Shown in pieces: positions 9,873 through 18,133 of a DNA stretch of 64,000 nt. The notes under the pieces were generated by a model. It had not been told where the DNA came from, did not search any database, and was given only the letters and a program-made list of their open reading frames with translations. Every line of letters begins with the position of its first letter. Position 1 is the first letter of the stretch. The stretch comes from Nostocoides sp. HKS02 (GTDB taxonomy: Bacteria > Actinomycetota > Actinomycetes > Actinomycetales > Dermatophilaceae), in NCBI RefSeq assembly GCF_009707485.1, contig NZ_CP046121.1, forward strand, positions 3,224,001-3,288,000, in the 5' to 3' direction. The translations under genes were made by a program, and so were the position numbers.

Positions 9873-10454
9873 CTAGCCCGCGGCCGGGGCGCCCAGGTGC
9901 CGCACCCCCAGGCCTGCGGCCATGACGGCATCGACCGGCCGGTCGTGGGCGTCGTGGGGGAGTGGCTCGTCGAGCACTTCCCACGGGTGGACGACGGCGA
10001 CGACCAGGGCCGAGGTTCGCGGCAGGACCCGGTCGTAACAGCCCTTGCCCTGGCCGACCCGGTTTCCCCAGCCGTCGACCGCGTGCGCCGGCACGAACAC
10101 GACCTGCGCGCGGCCGATCGCCGCGGACCCGAGCGGGTCCGGTATACCCACCTCGCGCCAGTCGAGGTCCCAGTCGGGCAGCGTGATCGGCACCATCACC
10201 CGGATGCCGCGCGCCACCAGGGCTGCGATGAGCGCCTCCGTCGGCGGTTCGAGCGGTGTCGACTCGTACGCAGCGACCCAGGAACCCCGCGCGAGCCCTG
10301 CCTCGTGGGCCACGCGCAGACCGTCGAGGGCCAGCGACTCGGCATCCTCGGCTCGGTCGCGGCCGGCCACCTCGGCGCGGCGCCTCGAGCGCAACCGGGC
10401 GCGCACGAGGGCCTTCGCATCGGAGCCGGCCGGCTGATCGGTCACGAGTCCCAT
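9873..10454 (-). CDS. 5-formyltetrahydrofolate cyclo-ligase
   Basis: 193 aa, the usual size. N-terminal K/R-rich helix (ALVRARLRSRRRAEV), the substrate segment AAYESTPLEPPT, and the ATP/Mg motif VDGWGNRVGQGKGCYDRVL near the C-terminus are diagnostic (G-x-G-x-G-YYDR type). It converts 5-formyl-THF plus ATP to 5,10-methenyl-THF. The ATG at 10454 is used, but a GTG four codons later is possible. It is divergent from galU with 33 bp between, as in mycobacteria (Rv0992c/Rv0993). Confidence 0.92.
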   Translation of the reverse strand: MGLVTDQPAGSDAKALVRARLRSRRRAEVAGRDRAEDAESLALDGLRVAHEAGLARGSWVAAYESTPLEPPTEALIAALVARGIRVMVPITLPDWDLDWREVGIPDPLGSAAIGRAQVVFVPAHAVDGWGNRVGQGKGCYDRVLPRTSALVVAVVHPWEVLDEPLPHDAHDRPVDAVMAAGLGVRHLGAPAAG

Positions 10455-10474
10455 CCTGCCCTGACCTCGGCGGT

Positions 10475-10480
10475 TAGGGT
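10475..10480 (+). promoter_or_regulatory. Leaderless -10 box of galU
   Basis: TAGGGT stands 7 nt before the ATG at 10488 with no Shine-Dalgarno. It serves the galU-glp operon. Confidence 0.55.
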
Positions 10481-10487
10481 TGGCGGC

Positions 10488-11402
10488 ATGACCCCCGACC
10501 AGCCGTCCCGTCCGATCACCAAAGCCGTGATCCCAGCCGCCGGCCTGGGAACCCGCTTCCTCCCGGCCACCAAGGCGACTCCGAAGGAGATGCTGCCGGT
10601 CGTCGACAAGCCGGCGATCCAGTACGTCGTCGAGGAGTCCGTGCGCGCCGGTCTCGACGACCTGCTCATCATCACGGGGCGCAACAAGGCTGCGCTGGAG
10701 GACCACTTCGACCACCACTGGGAGCTCGAGCAGGCCCTCGAGGCCAAGGGCGACCTGCACCGGCTCGAGCGGGTGCGCGAGTCCGCGGTGCTCAAGGTCC
10801 ACTTCGTGCGGCAGGGCCAGCCGAAGGGGCTCGGGCATGCCGTCCACGTCGCGAAGGAGCACGTGGGTGACAACCCGTTCGCGGTCCTGCTCGGTGACGA
10901 CCTGATCGACGCGCGCGACCACCTCCTTGAGGAGATGCTCCGGGTCCGCGAGGAGAAGGGCGGCAGCGTCGTGGCCCTCCTCGAGGTGCCGCCGGAGTCC
11001 GTCCACCTCTACGGGTGCGCAGCGGTCGACGGCCGTGACGGCGACGTCGTCCGCATCACCGGGCTCGTCGAGAAGCCCGACCCCTCCGAGGCGCCGAGCA
11101 ACCTCGCCGTCATCGGCCGGTACGTCCTGGACCCCTCCGTCTTCGAGGTTCTGGAGCACACTCCGCCCGGTCGTGGTGGCGAGATCCAGCTGACCGACGC
11201 GCTGCAGACCCTCGCCTCGTCGTCCGAGCCGGGCGGCGGCGTGCACGGCGTGGTCTTCCGCGGTCGCCGGTACGACACCGGTGACCGGCTCGACTACCTC
11301 AAGGCCGTGGTGCGGCTGGGGGTGGACCACGCCGAGCTCGGCAAGGACTTCGGCGAGTGGCTCGACGACTTCAGCGGCCAGCGAGCATCCGGCCAGCGGT
11401 GA
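10488..11402 (+). CDS. galU: UTP-glucose-1-phosphate uridylyltransferase
   Basis: 304 aa. The nucleotidyltransferase signature AVIPAAGLGTRFLPATKATPKEML starts at about residue 12, followed by VVDKPAIQYVVEE, GLGHAVHVA, LLGDDLID and GLVEKPDPSEAPSNLAVIGRYVL. It makes UDP-glucose for cell-wall glycans and trehalose. First gene of a translationally coupled operon: its stop overlaps the moeA/glp GTG start by 4 bp. Confidence 0.95.
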   Translation: MTPDQPSRPITKAVIPAAGLGTRFLPATKATPKEMLPVVDKPAIQYVVEESVRAGLDDLLIITGRNKAALEDHFDHHWELEQALEAKGDLHRLERVRESAVLKVHFVRQGQPKGLGHAVHVAKEHVGDNPFAVLLGDDLIDARDHLLEEMLRVREEKGGSVVALLEVPPESVHLYGCAAVDGRDGDVVRITGLVEKPDPSEAPSNLAVIGRYVLDPSVFEVLEHTPPGRGGEIQLTDALQTLASSSEPGGGVHGVVFRGRRYDTGDRLDYLKAVVRLGVDHAELGKDFGEWLDDFSGQRASGQR

Positions 11403-12619
11403 TCTCGGTCGAGCAGCACCTGGACCGCATCCTGCGCACGGTTCAGGTCATCCGTCCCTTCGAGCAGGGGGTGCTCGACGCCCAGGGCTGCGTCCTCGCT
11501 GAGGACGTGACGGCCCGCGGGTCGCTGCCCGGCTTCACCAACTCGGCGATGGACGGGTATGCCGTGCATGCCGCCGACGTGGCCACCGCCGCGCCCGAGG
11601 CGCCGGTGGTCCTGCCCGTCGTCACCGACATCGCCGCGGGCAACGCCAAACCGCTGTCGCTCGCGCCCGGCCAGAGCATGCGGATCATGACCGGTGCGCC
11701 CATGCCGCGCGGCGCTGATGCGGTCGTGCCGGTCGAGGCGACCGACGGGGGTGTGGTCCGGGTCGCGATCACCGCCCGCTCGGTCGTCGGCCAGCACGTG
11801 CGCGAGGAAGGCGAGGACGTCGAGGCAGGCACGGTGGTGCTCCGCCGCGGCACCCTGCTGGGCCCGGGCCAGATCGCCCTCCTGGCCGCCGCGGGGGTGG
11901 CCCGGGTCAGGGTCGTGCCGCGCCCCCGAGTCGTGGTGGTCTCGACCGGTGACGAGCTGGTGGAGGTGGGTCGCACGCCCGGCTTCGGCCAGATCGTCGA
12001 CTCGAACTCCGTCATGCTCACCGCCGCGCTGACCGCCGTGGGTGCCACGGCCTTCCGGGTCGGCGGGGTGCCCGACGACGCGCGCGCGCTGCTCGACACC
12101 CTGGAGGGCCAGCTGGTCCGCGCCGACGCCATCATCACGACCGGAGGCGTCTCGATGGGCGCGTACGACACGGTCAAGGAGGTGCTGTCTCGGGTCGGCA
12201 CCATGCAGTTCGACAAGGTAGCGATGCGCCCTGGCATGCCCCAGGGGTTCGGCCTGCTCGGCGAGGAGTCGGTGCCGGTGTTCACCTTGCCGGGCAACCC
12301 GGTCAGCGCCCTGGTCTCGTTCCACGTCTTCGTCGCCCCGGCCCTGCGCATGATGGCGGGACGCCCCGAGCCGTCGTGGCCGCCGGGATACCTGCCAGCC
12401 GTCGCCGCGGAGACCTTCCGGTCGATCCCCGGCAAGATGGAGTTCCTCCGCGTCGTCCTCGACGACGACCGGGCCCGGCTCGCAGGTGGACAGGGGTCGC
12501 ACATGCTCGGAGCGCTCGCTGCCGCAGACGCCCTCGCCGTCATCCCGGCCGAGGTCACCGAGGTTCGCCCGGGTGATCCCATCGAGTGCCTGCCCCTCCT
12601 CGGCCGGGAGGGACCGTGA
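11399..12619 (+). CDS. MoeA-family protein, probable gephyrin-like divisome protein Glp (MoeA1 type)
   Basis: 406 aa from a GTG overlapping the galU stop. Domain order is typical of MoeA/gephyrin-E: an N-terminal segment with FTNSAMDGYAVHA, MRIMTGAPMPRGADAVVPVE, then the MPT-binding domain with VVSTGDELVEVG, DSNSVML, TTGGVSMGAYD and the C-terminal PGNPVSALVSF. MoeA inserts molybdate into adenylated molybdopterin. In actinobacteria the copy next to galU, rimJ and a membrane protein is the Glp protein shown in Corynebacterium to bind FtsZ and the receptor GlpR. Here moaC and mog also sit in the operon, so a real Moco role remains possible. Coupled by 4-bp overlaps on both sides. Confidence 0.88.
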   Translation: MISVEQHLDRILRTVQVIRPFEQGVLDAQGCVLAEDVTARGSLPGFTNSAMDGYAVHAADVATAAPEAPVVLPVVTDIAAGNAKPLSLAPGQSMRIMTGAPMPRGADAVVPVEATDGGVVRVAITARSVVGQHVREEGEDVEAGTVVLRRGTLLGPGQIALLAAAGVARVRVVPRPRVVVVSTGDELVEVGRTPGFGQIVDSNSVMLTAALTAVGATAFRVGGVPDDARALLDTLEGQLVRADAIITTGGVSMGAYDTVKEVLSRVGTMQFDKVAMRPGMPQGFGLLGEESVPVFTLPGNPVSALVSFHVFVAPALRMMAGRPEPSWPPGYLPAVAAETFRSIPGKMEFLRVVLDDDRARLAGGQGSHMLGALAAADALAVIPAEVTEVRPGDPIECLPLLGREGP

Positions 12620-13104
12620 CCGACGCCTCCGAGCCGCGGCTCACCCACGTCCGGGCCGACGGGTCCGCCCACATGGTCGACGTGTCCGCCAAGCAGGTGA
12701 CCGCGCGCCAAGCCAGCGCAGCTGGTCGGGTCCTGTTGTCGCCCCAGGCGATCGCGGCGTTGCGCGATGGCGAGATCCCCAAGGGCGACGCGCTCGCGGT
12801 GGCCCGCATCGCCGGCATACAGGCGGTGAAGCGGACTCCAGAGCTGATCCCGCTGGCGCACCCGGTCGCCGTCCACGCCGTGGCCGTCGACCTCACCATC
12901 GGGGACGACGCCGTGGAGATCACTGCCACCGTGCGCACGGCCGACCGGACCGGTATCGAGATGGAGGCGTTGACCGCCGTCAGCGTCGCGGCGCTCGCCC
13001 TGATCGACATGGTCAAGGCGGTCGACAAGCACGGCCGCATCACCGACGTGCGCGTCACCGCCAAGTCCGGCGGTCGGTCTGGCGACTGGGTGGAGCAGTC
13101 GTGA
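12616..13104 (+). CDS. moaC: Cyclic pyranopterin monophosphate synthase MoaC
   Basis: 162 aa from a GTG overlapping the moeA stop. Signatures: HMVDVSAKQVTARQA, the IPKGDALAVARIAGIQAVKRT segment, ELIPLAHP and GIEMEALTAVSVAALALIDMVKAVDK with its catalytic Lys and Asp. It converts the MoaA product to cyclic pyranopterin monophosphate in molybdenum cofactor synthesis. Codon 70 or so is the rare ATA, lying inside a CGGCATAC octamer. No moaA, moaD or moaE is in the window. Confidence 0.94.
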   Translation: MTDASEPRLTHVRADGSAHMVDVSAKQVTARQASAAGRVLLSPQAIAALRDGEIPKGDALAVARIAGIQAVKRTPELIPLAHPVAVHAVAVDLTIGDDAVEITATVRTADRTGIEMEALTAVSVAALALIDMVKAVDKHGRITDVRVTAKSGGRSGDWVEQS

Positions 13105-13577
13105 GCGGCCACGCAGTCGTCATCACCTGCTCGACGCGCGCTGCCACCGGGGTCTATCCCGACCGTGGGGGCCCGATCGTCGTCGAGGCGTTGCGCGAGC
13201 TCGGGTTCGAGGTGGGCGACCCGACCGTCGTCCCCGACGGGCCGCCAGTCGCCGAGGCGCTCCGGGCGGCGTTGGGGCAGCAGCCGGCGGTGGTCATCAC
13301 GACCGGGGGCACCGGCCTGTCGCCCACCGACGGCACGCCCGAGGCGACGCGTCCCCTCCTCGACCGCGAGGTCCCGGGCATCGCCGAGGCGATCCGCCAC
13401 GCGGGGGTGAGCCACGGGGTCCCCACGGCGATGCTGTCGCGAGGTCTGGCCGGGCTCGCGGGTCCAACCCTCGTCGTCAACCTGCCCGGCTCGACCGGTG
13501 GCGTCCGCGACGGCCTGGCGGTGCTCGAACCCGTGCTGCTGCATGCGTTGTCCCAGGTCCGGGGTGGCGACCACTGA
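13101..13577 (+). CDS. mog: Molybdopterin adenylyltransferase (MoaB/Mog family)
   Basis: 158 aa, the normal length for the single-domain MoaB/Mog fold. Seen: VVITCSTRAATGVYPDRGGPIV at the start, AVVITTGGTGLSPTDGTPEATRPL (the GGTG molybdopterin loop) and NLPGSTGGVRDGL. It adenylates molybdopterin before molybdate insertion. The GTG at 13101 overlaps the moaC stop by 4 bp and its own stop overlaps the next ATG by one base, so translation is coupled through the whole operon. Confidence 0.9.
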   Translation: MSGHAVVITCSTRAATGVYPDRGGPIVVEALRELGFEVGDPTVVPDGPPVAEALRAALGQQPAVVITTGGTGLSPTDGTPEATRPLLDREVPGIAEAIRHAGVSHGVPTAMLSRGLAGLAGPTLVVNLPGSTGGVRDGLAVLEPVLLHALSQVRGGDH

Positions 13578-14242
13578 TGCACCGCTGGCCCGTCGAGCTC
13601 CTGGGTGAGACCCCCTCGGGGGAGTCCATCAGGCTCGACCAGCTGCGGCGTCGGGACGCGACCCGGTGGCGCGAGGTGCGGTCCCGCAACCGCGACTGGC
13701 TCGGCGAGTGGGAGGCCACCTCGCCCGACGAGTCGCCGAGCGTCGTGACGTTCGGTGCGCTGGTGCGCCATTTCCGCGCCGAAGGTCGGGCCGGGCGGAT
13801 GCTTCCGTTCACCATTCGCCTCGCCGACGGCCGCATCGTGGGCCAGCTGTCGGTGTTCGGCATGTCCGGGGGATCCCTGATGTCGGCGGCTGCCGGCTAC
13901 TGGATCGACGAGCAGGTCGCGGGTCGGGGGATCGCGCCGACGGCGCTGGCGCTCGCGGGCGACTACGTGCTGGGTCCGCTGGGGCTGCACCGGATCGAGG
14001 TCAACATCCGCCCGGAGAACGCGAACAGCCTGGCCGTGGTGCGCAAGCTCGGCTTTCGCGACGAGGGTCTGCGCCGGTCGTACCTCCACATCGACGGAGC
14101 CTGGCGAGACCACCGAACCTTCGCGATCACGACCGAGGACCTCGGCGGTCAGACCCTGATGGACCGATTGCACAACAATCACACCAGTCACATTGGCGAC
14201 ACACCGCACCACCTCCCCGGGACGCCGACGCAGGGCACCTAA
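13577..14242 (+). CDS. GNAT-family N-acetyltransferase, RimJ-like
   Basis: 221 aa. The GNAT core is visible as MLPFTIRLADGRIVGQLSVFG (strands 3-4), QVAGRGIAPTALALAGDYVL (acetyl-CoA pyrophosphate loop, variant of Q/RxxGxG/A) and GLHRIEVNIRPENANSLAVVRKLGFRDEG (RimJ/RimL signature). Its place between the moeA-type gene and the membrane protein matches mycobacterial rimJ (Rv0995). Substrate unknown: an N-terminal amine of a ribosomal or divisome protein is conceivable. The C-terminal 20 residues are hydrophilic and His-rich. Confidence 0.88.
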   Translation: MHRWPVELLGETPSGESIRLDQLRRRDATRWREVRSRNRDWLGEWEATSPDESPSVVTFGALVRHFRAEGRAGRMLPFTIRLADGRIVGQLSVFGMSGGSLMSAAAGYWIDEQVAGRGIAPTALALAGDYVLGPLGLHRIEVNIRPENANSLAVVRKLGFRDEGLRRSYLHIDGAWRDHRTFAITTEDLGGQTLMDRLHNNHTSHIGDTPHHLPGTPTQGT

Positions 14243-14245
14243 CGT
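14240..14245 (+). promoter_or_regulatory. Leaderless -10 box of the GlpR-like gene
   Basis: TAACGT overlaps the 3' end of the acetyltransferase gene and lies exactly 7 nt before the GTG at 14253, suggesting this gene has its own leaderless transcript besides read-through. Confidence 0.45.
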
Positions 14246-14252
14246 CGTCTTC

Positions 14253-15185
14253 GTGCAGCCCAGCAGTCTCGTCTTCCTCGTCATCATCGCCGTCTGGGCT
14301 GCCTATTTCGTGCAGCACTGGGTCGCGCGGCGCGAGCACCTCGCCACCGCACGGTCCGTGGACCAGTTCTCCGAGTCGATGCGTGTCCTCGAGCGACGCA
14401 GCCCGCTGCCCGCCGCTGACCTCTCCACCCCGCAGCCCCGGTCGTATGCCGTGAGCCCGGCCCGCCCCGCCCGTCCCCAGATCCTCGTCAAGCGCGCGAG
14501 CGCCGAGCCGTCTGCTGGGTCGTCCGCTGGGCCGTCCGCCGAGCCGGTCGGGGCACGGGTCGGCCCGTCTGCGCAGTCGTCGCTCGACCCTCGTGCCGTC
14601 AGGGCTGCTGCTCGCCGGACGCGGGCGATGATCATGCTGGGCGCGCTGTCCACCGTCCTGGTGGCAGTCCCGCTGGTCGCCCTGGCGCTGCTTCCCCTCG
14701 TGACCCTGGTAGTGCCCGTTGCCAGCATCGCCCTCGCCCTGGGCTGGGCGCGCACCACGGCCGTGGCCGAGCGCCGCGCCCGCCGCGAAGTCGCCCCTGG
14801 CCGCCCCGCCGTCCGCGAGACTGCCCTCGTCGACCAGCCCGCCGCCGTCGTCGAGCCCACCGCCGCCGAAGAGCTCGCCCCCGTCGAGGGTGCGGAGGTC
14901 GACGAGCCCGACCCGAACGCGGGGGAGCTGTACGACGTGCAAGCCATCGAGGCTGCCGAGCGCCCTGTCGTCGCGCCGGCTCGCGCCACGCCCATCGCCA
15001 GGCACCTGGTCGACGACGACGACATCCCGCTCACCTGGGACCCCGTTCCCGTGCCTCGTCCGACGTACACGATGAAGTCGCGCGCCACACGTCCCGCGCC
15101 GACCGCAGCCGACCTGGTCGGCGACGCCGACACCGAGTACGCGGCATACGACCAGGAGCCGGTCCGCCGGGTCGCCGGCGCCTGA
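14253..15185 (+). CDS. GlpR-like divisome membrane protein
   Basis: 310 aa from the GTG at 14253. TM1 is at the very N-terminus (about residues 4-20, SSLVFLVIIAVWAAYFVQHW). It is followed by an Arg-rich cytoplasmic stretch containing SVDQFSESMRVLERR. Two adjoining TM spans come at about residues 128-165 (MIMLGALSTVLVAVPLVAL onward), then a long acidic/Pro tail. Position four genes after galU and directly after the RimJ-like gene equals mycobacterial Rv0996 and corynebacterial GlpR, the membrane receptor that ties Glp and FtsZ to the division site. No enzymatic motif is seen. A short-start reading is preferred over the ATG at 14193, which overlaps the previous gene. Confidence 0.75.
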   Translation: MQPSSLVFLVIIAVWAAYFVQHWVARREHLATARSVDQFSESMRVLERRSPLPAADLSTPQPRSYAVSPARPARPQILVKRASAEPSAGSSAGPSAEPVGARVGPSAQSSLDPRAVRAAARRTRAMIMLGALSTVLVAVPLVALALLPLVTLVVPVASIALALGWARTTAVAERRARREVAPGRPAVRETALVDQPAAVVEPTAAEELAPVEGAEVDEPDPNAGELYDVQAIEAAERPVVAPARATPIARHLVDDDDIPLTWDPVPVPRPTYTMKSRATRPAPTAADLVGDADTEYAAYDQEPVRRVAGA

Positions 15186-15333
15186 GCCCTCGGGTCGACG
15201 CTGCGGTGCCGGGTTCCCCGGCGCCCGATCGTGCTCGCGTGGTGAACTCTAGGTGGAGGCCTCTCGTCCTTAGGGCGAGGCCCCATACGGGTCCCATCGG
15301 TCGCGGCAGCGCTCGACAGGCAAGGAGCGGCGC

Positions 15334-15846
15334 GTGGAGCAGGGGCAGCGGGAGGCGGCACTGCAGGTGCTGCACGACCGTCATGCTCCCGAGCTGTGGC
15401 GGTTCGCCTTGCGGCTGACTCGCGATGCCCAGGTCGCCGAGGACGTGGTCCAGGAGGCGCTGCTGCGCGCGTGGCGGGACCCCAACCTGACGACGCGCAG
15501 CGAGGCCCAGGCGCGGGCGTGGCTGTTCACGGTCGTGCGGAACCTCGTGGTCGACCGGTGGCGCAGCGCCGCGATGCGGCACGAGGTCGGGGTCGCCGAG
15601 CTGGTCGAGCCAGGTGTCGGTGACCGCTCGGGCGAGGTGCTCGACCGCTGGCTCATCGCGGACGCCCTGGGCTCGCTGTCCAGCGACCACCGTCGGGTGA
15701 TCGCGTCGGCCTACTACGAGGGGCGCACCGTCGCCGAGATCGCCGCCGAGCTGCGGATCCCCGAGGGCACCGTGAAGTCGCGCCTCCACTACGGCCTGCG
15801 CAGCCTGCGCCTCGTGCTCCAGGAGAAGGGGGTGACCCGGTCGTGA
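15334..15846 (+). CDS. ECF sigma factor with cognate zinc anti-sigma (SigK/SigL-type)
   Basis: 170 aa. Region 2 is seen as HAPELWRFALRLTRDAQVAEDVVQEALLRAWRDP and WLFTVVRNLVVDRWR; region 4 as RRVIASAYYEGRTVAEIAAELRIPEGTVKSRLHYGLRSLR. It has no extra domain. The GTG start has AAGGAG 8 nt upstream. The stop overlaps the anti-sigma gene by 4 bp, so the pair is co-translated. The regulon is unknown; the preceding 148 bp may carry an autoregulated promoter but I cannot assign one. Confidence 0.92.
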   Translation: MEQGQREAALQVLHDRHAPELWRFALRLTRDAQVAEDVVQEALLRAWRDPNLTTRSEAQARAWLFTVVRNLVVDRWRSAAMRHEVGVAELVEPGVGDRSGEVLDRWLIADALGSLSSDHRRVIASAYYEGRTVAEIAAELRIPEGTVKSRLHYGLRSLRLVLQEKGVTRS

Positions 15847-16571
15847 ACACCCGCGATACGTATGCCGACTGGGACGCCGCGTACGTCCTCGGCGCCTTGT
15901 CAGCGGCGGAGCGACGGGAGTTCGAGGACCACCTGAGCTCCTGCGTCGAGTGCCGTGGCGCCGTCGCGGACCTCGCCGGGGTCCCGGGTCTGCTCGCCCA
16001 GGTGCCGACGGGCGAGGTGCTCGGGCTCGACCTGCCGATGGACGGGGACAGCTCGGCGACGTCTGGCCCTGAGCTCGGTCGCGGGAGGCCGCCGCGGCGG
16101 TGGCTGGTGCCGTTCGCCGCCGCGGCGGCTGCCCTCGTCGTGGGGGCCGCTGGCGGGTATGCCGTGTCCGCGACCTCACGCCCGGGCTCGACCGGTGCCG
16201 TGTCCTCGAGCTCGGCCGACCCCGCGGGACCGGTGCGACTCGCGTTCTCCCCGGTCCAGCCCTCGACGATGACGGCCGTGGTGGATGTCGTGCCGGCCGG
16301 GTCGAGCACCCGGGTCACGGTGGAGTGCCAGTACGCCCGCACTGCCGCCGACGCCGGGCCGGGCAAGGGTGGCGACTACTCGCTCGGCGACTACGCCGTC
16401 TGGGTCGTCGAGCGCAGCGGGCATGCGACCGAGCTGCGGGAGTGGACCGCCCGCGCGGGCAGCGTCATGCGACCCGGTGGTGTGGCGCCGGTGCCGTACT
16501 CGCGGATCGGACGGGTGGAGATCAGGCGGGTCGACGACGGCCAGACGGTCATGCGGGCGGTGCTGACCTGA
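15843..16571 (+). CDS. Membrane-anchored zinc-binding anti-sigma factor (RskA-like)
   Basis: 242 aa from the GTG overlapping the sigma stop. Residues 1-60 hold the ASD/ZAS fold: ADWDAAYVLGALSAAERREFEDHL and HLSSCVECR (HxxxCxxC). One TM helix lies at about 86-108 (PFAAAAAALVVGAAGGYAVSA), followed by an extracytoplasmic domain of about 130 residues. The layout is that of RskA-type anti-sigma factors, which hold the ECF sigma factor until regulated intramembrane proteolysis releases it. Confidence 0.9.
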   Translation: MNTRDTYADWDAAYVLGALSAAERREFEDHLSSCVECRGAVADLAGVPGLLAQVPTGEVLGLDLPMDGDSSATSGPELGRGRPPRRWLVPFAAAAAALVVGAAGGYAVSATSRPGSTGAVSSSSADPAGPVRLAFSPVQPSTMTAVVDVVPAGSSTRVTVECQYARTAADAGPGKGGDYSLGDYAVWVVERSGHATELREWTARAGSVMRPGGVAPVPYSRIGRVEIRRVDDGQTVMRAVLT

Positions 16572-16711
16572 CCTCGCCCGCGGCCGGCTTGTTTCGGGGG
16601 GACGGACGCCGCGCGGGTGGCGCACGCGGCCGACGTACTCGGGGCGCCACGGCATACGGCCGTCGTTTTCCGTCGCGGGCGGGGCTGGTGTTATTGTTTC
16701 GTCCGCATCAT

Positions 16712-16784
16712 GGGGCTGTGGCGCAGTTGGTAGCGCGTCTCGTTCGCAATGAGAAGGCCAGGGGTTCGAATCCCCTCAGCTCCA
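16712..16784 (+). tRNA. tRNA-Ala (anticodon CGC)
   Basis: Full cloverleaf: acceptor GGGGCTG/CAGCTCC with the G3-U70 pair that identifies alanine tRNAs, D-stem GCGC/GCGC, anticodon loop TTCGCAA (CGC), T-arm AGGGG/CCCCT around TTCGAAT. CCA is not encoded. The 3' part (from 16743) is the integration site of the mobile element, which restores the gene intact. The long minus-strand peptide reading through this gene is the well-known spurious translation of tRNAs. Confidence 0.97.
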
Positions 16785-16787
16785 CCC
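16743..16787 (+). repeat. attL: 45-bp direct repeat in tRNA-Ala 3' end
   Basis: 45 bp from the anticodon loop to three bases past the tRNA end, identical to 20782-20826. The bases flanking both copies differ, so the identity block is exactly this long. Confidence 0.95.
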
Positions 16788-17924
16788 GACGGGAACCCCG
16801 TCCGACCAGCGGAAACGCGCCAGGTTGGGCGGGGTTCTTCCTTTGTCATTCGGACCCCGCCTCCTTCCACGTTCCCCCGCGTGCCCCGGACGGTTGAGCC
16901 GGGCAAGTCCGGCCCGGTCAACAGGGGTGCCGAGGTGGTGCAGATAGAGGTTGGTCGTGGCAATCGATGCATGCCCCATCCAGGCCTGAACGGTGCCCGG
17001 ATCAACCCCGCGCGCAAGCCAAAGGCAAGCAGCGGTGTGCCGCAGGTCGTGAATTCGCCGGCCCTCCGCCAAGGTCGACCAGCCCAGCGATCGCTTGAAC
17101 GCCGATGCGTGCAACCGGTGGCCTGACGACGTGACGAACAGCGGAGCGTCGGCCTCCCTGCCTGCCGCCATGGCCAGGACGAGCGGGAGGACCCGGTCGG
17201 CCACTGGCACCCGGCGAGAGCGCCCGGACTTGGTCGTCTTGGTGGCGACACCCTCCGGCTCGGCCCGCTGGACCACGAAGGTCGGCATGGGGACCTCGAC
17301 GAAGTCGCGGACTCGGACCGCTCGCAGCTCCGACCACCTCAGCCCGGTCCATCCGGCCACGAGCAGGATGTCAGCAAGCCGCTGGTCGATGGCCGCCGCC
17401 TTGAGGTGGATGCGTTCGAGGTCCTCCTCGCCGAACGGAAACATCTCCGTCCTGGGGCCACTCGCCTTCGGCACCCGTGTCCGAAGAACCGGGTTGACCA
17501 GGATCAGTCGCTCCCGGACGGCCCACGCGAAGAACGAGGACAGCGATGCCCTGAAACGGCGCACCGATGACTCCGCCAGGCCGTCGCTCGTCAGGGTGAT
17601 CAGCACGCGAGTGACCTCGCGATCGGTTACGACGTTGACCGACAGGGCCGCCAGCGACTGCGGCACCAGGCGGACCAGTGCGGCGTCGGCCGTGTAGGTC
17701 TTGGCCGAGACCGAGTGTGTGCGTTCCTCGAGCCAGACCGGGAGCAGCGATCTCACGGTGGCCCGCCCCGCTCGAGGATCCACACCGCCCGCGAGGGCTG
17801 CACGTTCGCGGATGAGCCACGCCTGGGCGTCCCGCTTGGTGTCGAAGGTCCGGCCAGCGACGTACTCGCGACCCACCTTGAGCACAGCCCGAAAGCGGCC
17901 CGACGGTTCTTTGCGGATGGTCAC
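16776..17924 (-). CDS. Tyrosine recombinase/integrase
   Basis: 382 aa from the GTG at 17924. N-terminal arm-binding AP2-like segment (RFRAVLKVGREYVAGRTFDTKRDAQAW), SAM-like core-binding domain (about 70-170) and the catalytic domain with WTGLRWSEL (Arg), KTTKSGRSRRVPV (beta-hairpin Lys), HDLRHTAACLWLARG (HxxR), GHASIATTNLYLHH (His and nucleophile Tyr). It catalyses site-specific recombination at the tRNA-Ala att sites. Its last codons and stop lie within the tRNA/att core, so the C-terminus would change on excision. The GTG overlaps the xis stop by 4 bp. The long upstream extension of the frame is not coding. Confidence 0.93.
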   Translation of the reverse strand: MTIRKEPSGRFRAVLKVGREYVAGRTFDTKRDAQAWLIRERAALAGGVDPRAGRATVRSLLPVWLEERTHSVSAKTYTADAALVRLVPQSLAALSVNVVTDREVTRVLITLTSDGLAESSVRRFRASLSSFFAWAVRERLILVNPVLRTRVPKASGPRTEMFPFGEEDLERIHLKAAAIDQRLADILLVAGWTGLRWSELRAVRVRDFVEVPMPTFVVQRAEPEGVATKTTKSGRSRRVPVADRVLPLVLAMAAGREADAPLFVTSSGHRLHASAFKRSLGWSTLAEGRRIHDLRHTAACLWLARGVDPGTVQAWMGHASIATTNLYLHHLGTPVDRAGLARLNRPGHAGERGRRRGPNDKGRTPPNLARFRWSDGVPVGWS

Positions 17925-18133
17925 GACGCGGCTCGTTCGATCCACGCCGCGACGTCGGCCAGCTGGTAGCGAGGAATGGCCGGCGACAGCCACGCCACCC
18001 GTGGCCCCATCCCTTGCTGCCGCCAGCGGCACAGCGTCGAGGCGTTCACGTGGAGCAGGTCTGCGACCTCGGCTGTGGTCAGGAGCCGCGGAACGCTTGC
18101 GGAGGCACCGGCCGGAGCAAAGTCCTTCGGCAT
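17921..18133 (-). CDS. Excisionase/MerR-type helix-turn-helix protein
   Basis: 70 aa from the ATG at 18133. Contains RLLTTAEVADLLHVNASTLCRWRQQG and PRYQLADVAAWIERAA, the winged-helix HTH_17 (excisionase/BldC-like) pattern: an HTH followed by a beta wing and a terminal helix. It overlaps int by 4 bp, the classic xis-int arrangement, and probably directs excision by bending DNA at the att sites. An upstream in-frame start (18217) would add 28 residues of low-complexity sequence and is less likely. Confidence 0.85.
   Translation of the reverse strand: MPKDFAPAGASASVPRLLTTAEVADLLHVNASTLCRWRQQGMGPRVAWLSPAIPRYQLADVAAWIERAAS

Noticed and set aside
7151..9931. Very long antisense frame opposite the penicillin acylase gene
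   Set aside because: Shadow of a GC-rich gene: biased composition, no domains; the plus-strand gene has signal peptide and catalytic motifs.
16691..16790. Peptide with EGIRTPGLLIA read antisense through the tRNA (also at 20780-20830)
   Set aside because: This is the well-known false translation of tRNA 3' halves, not a protein.
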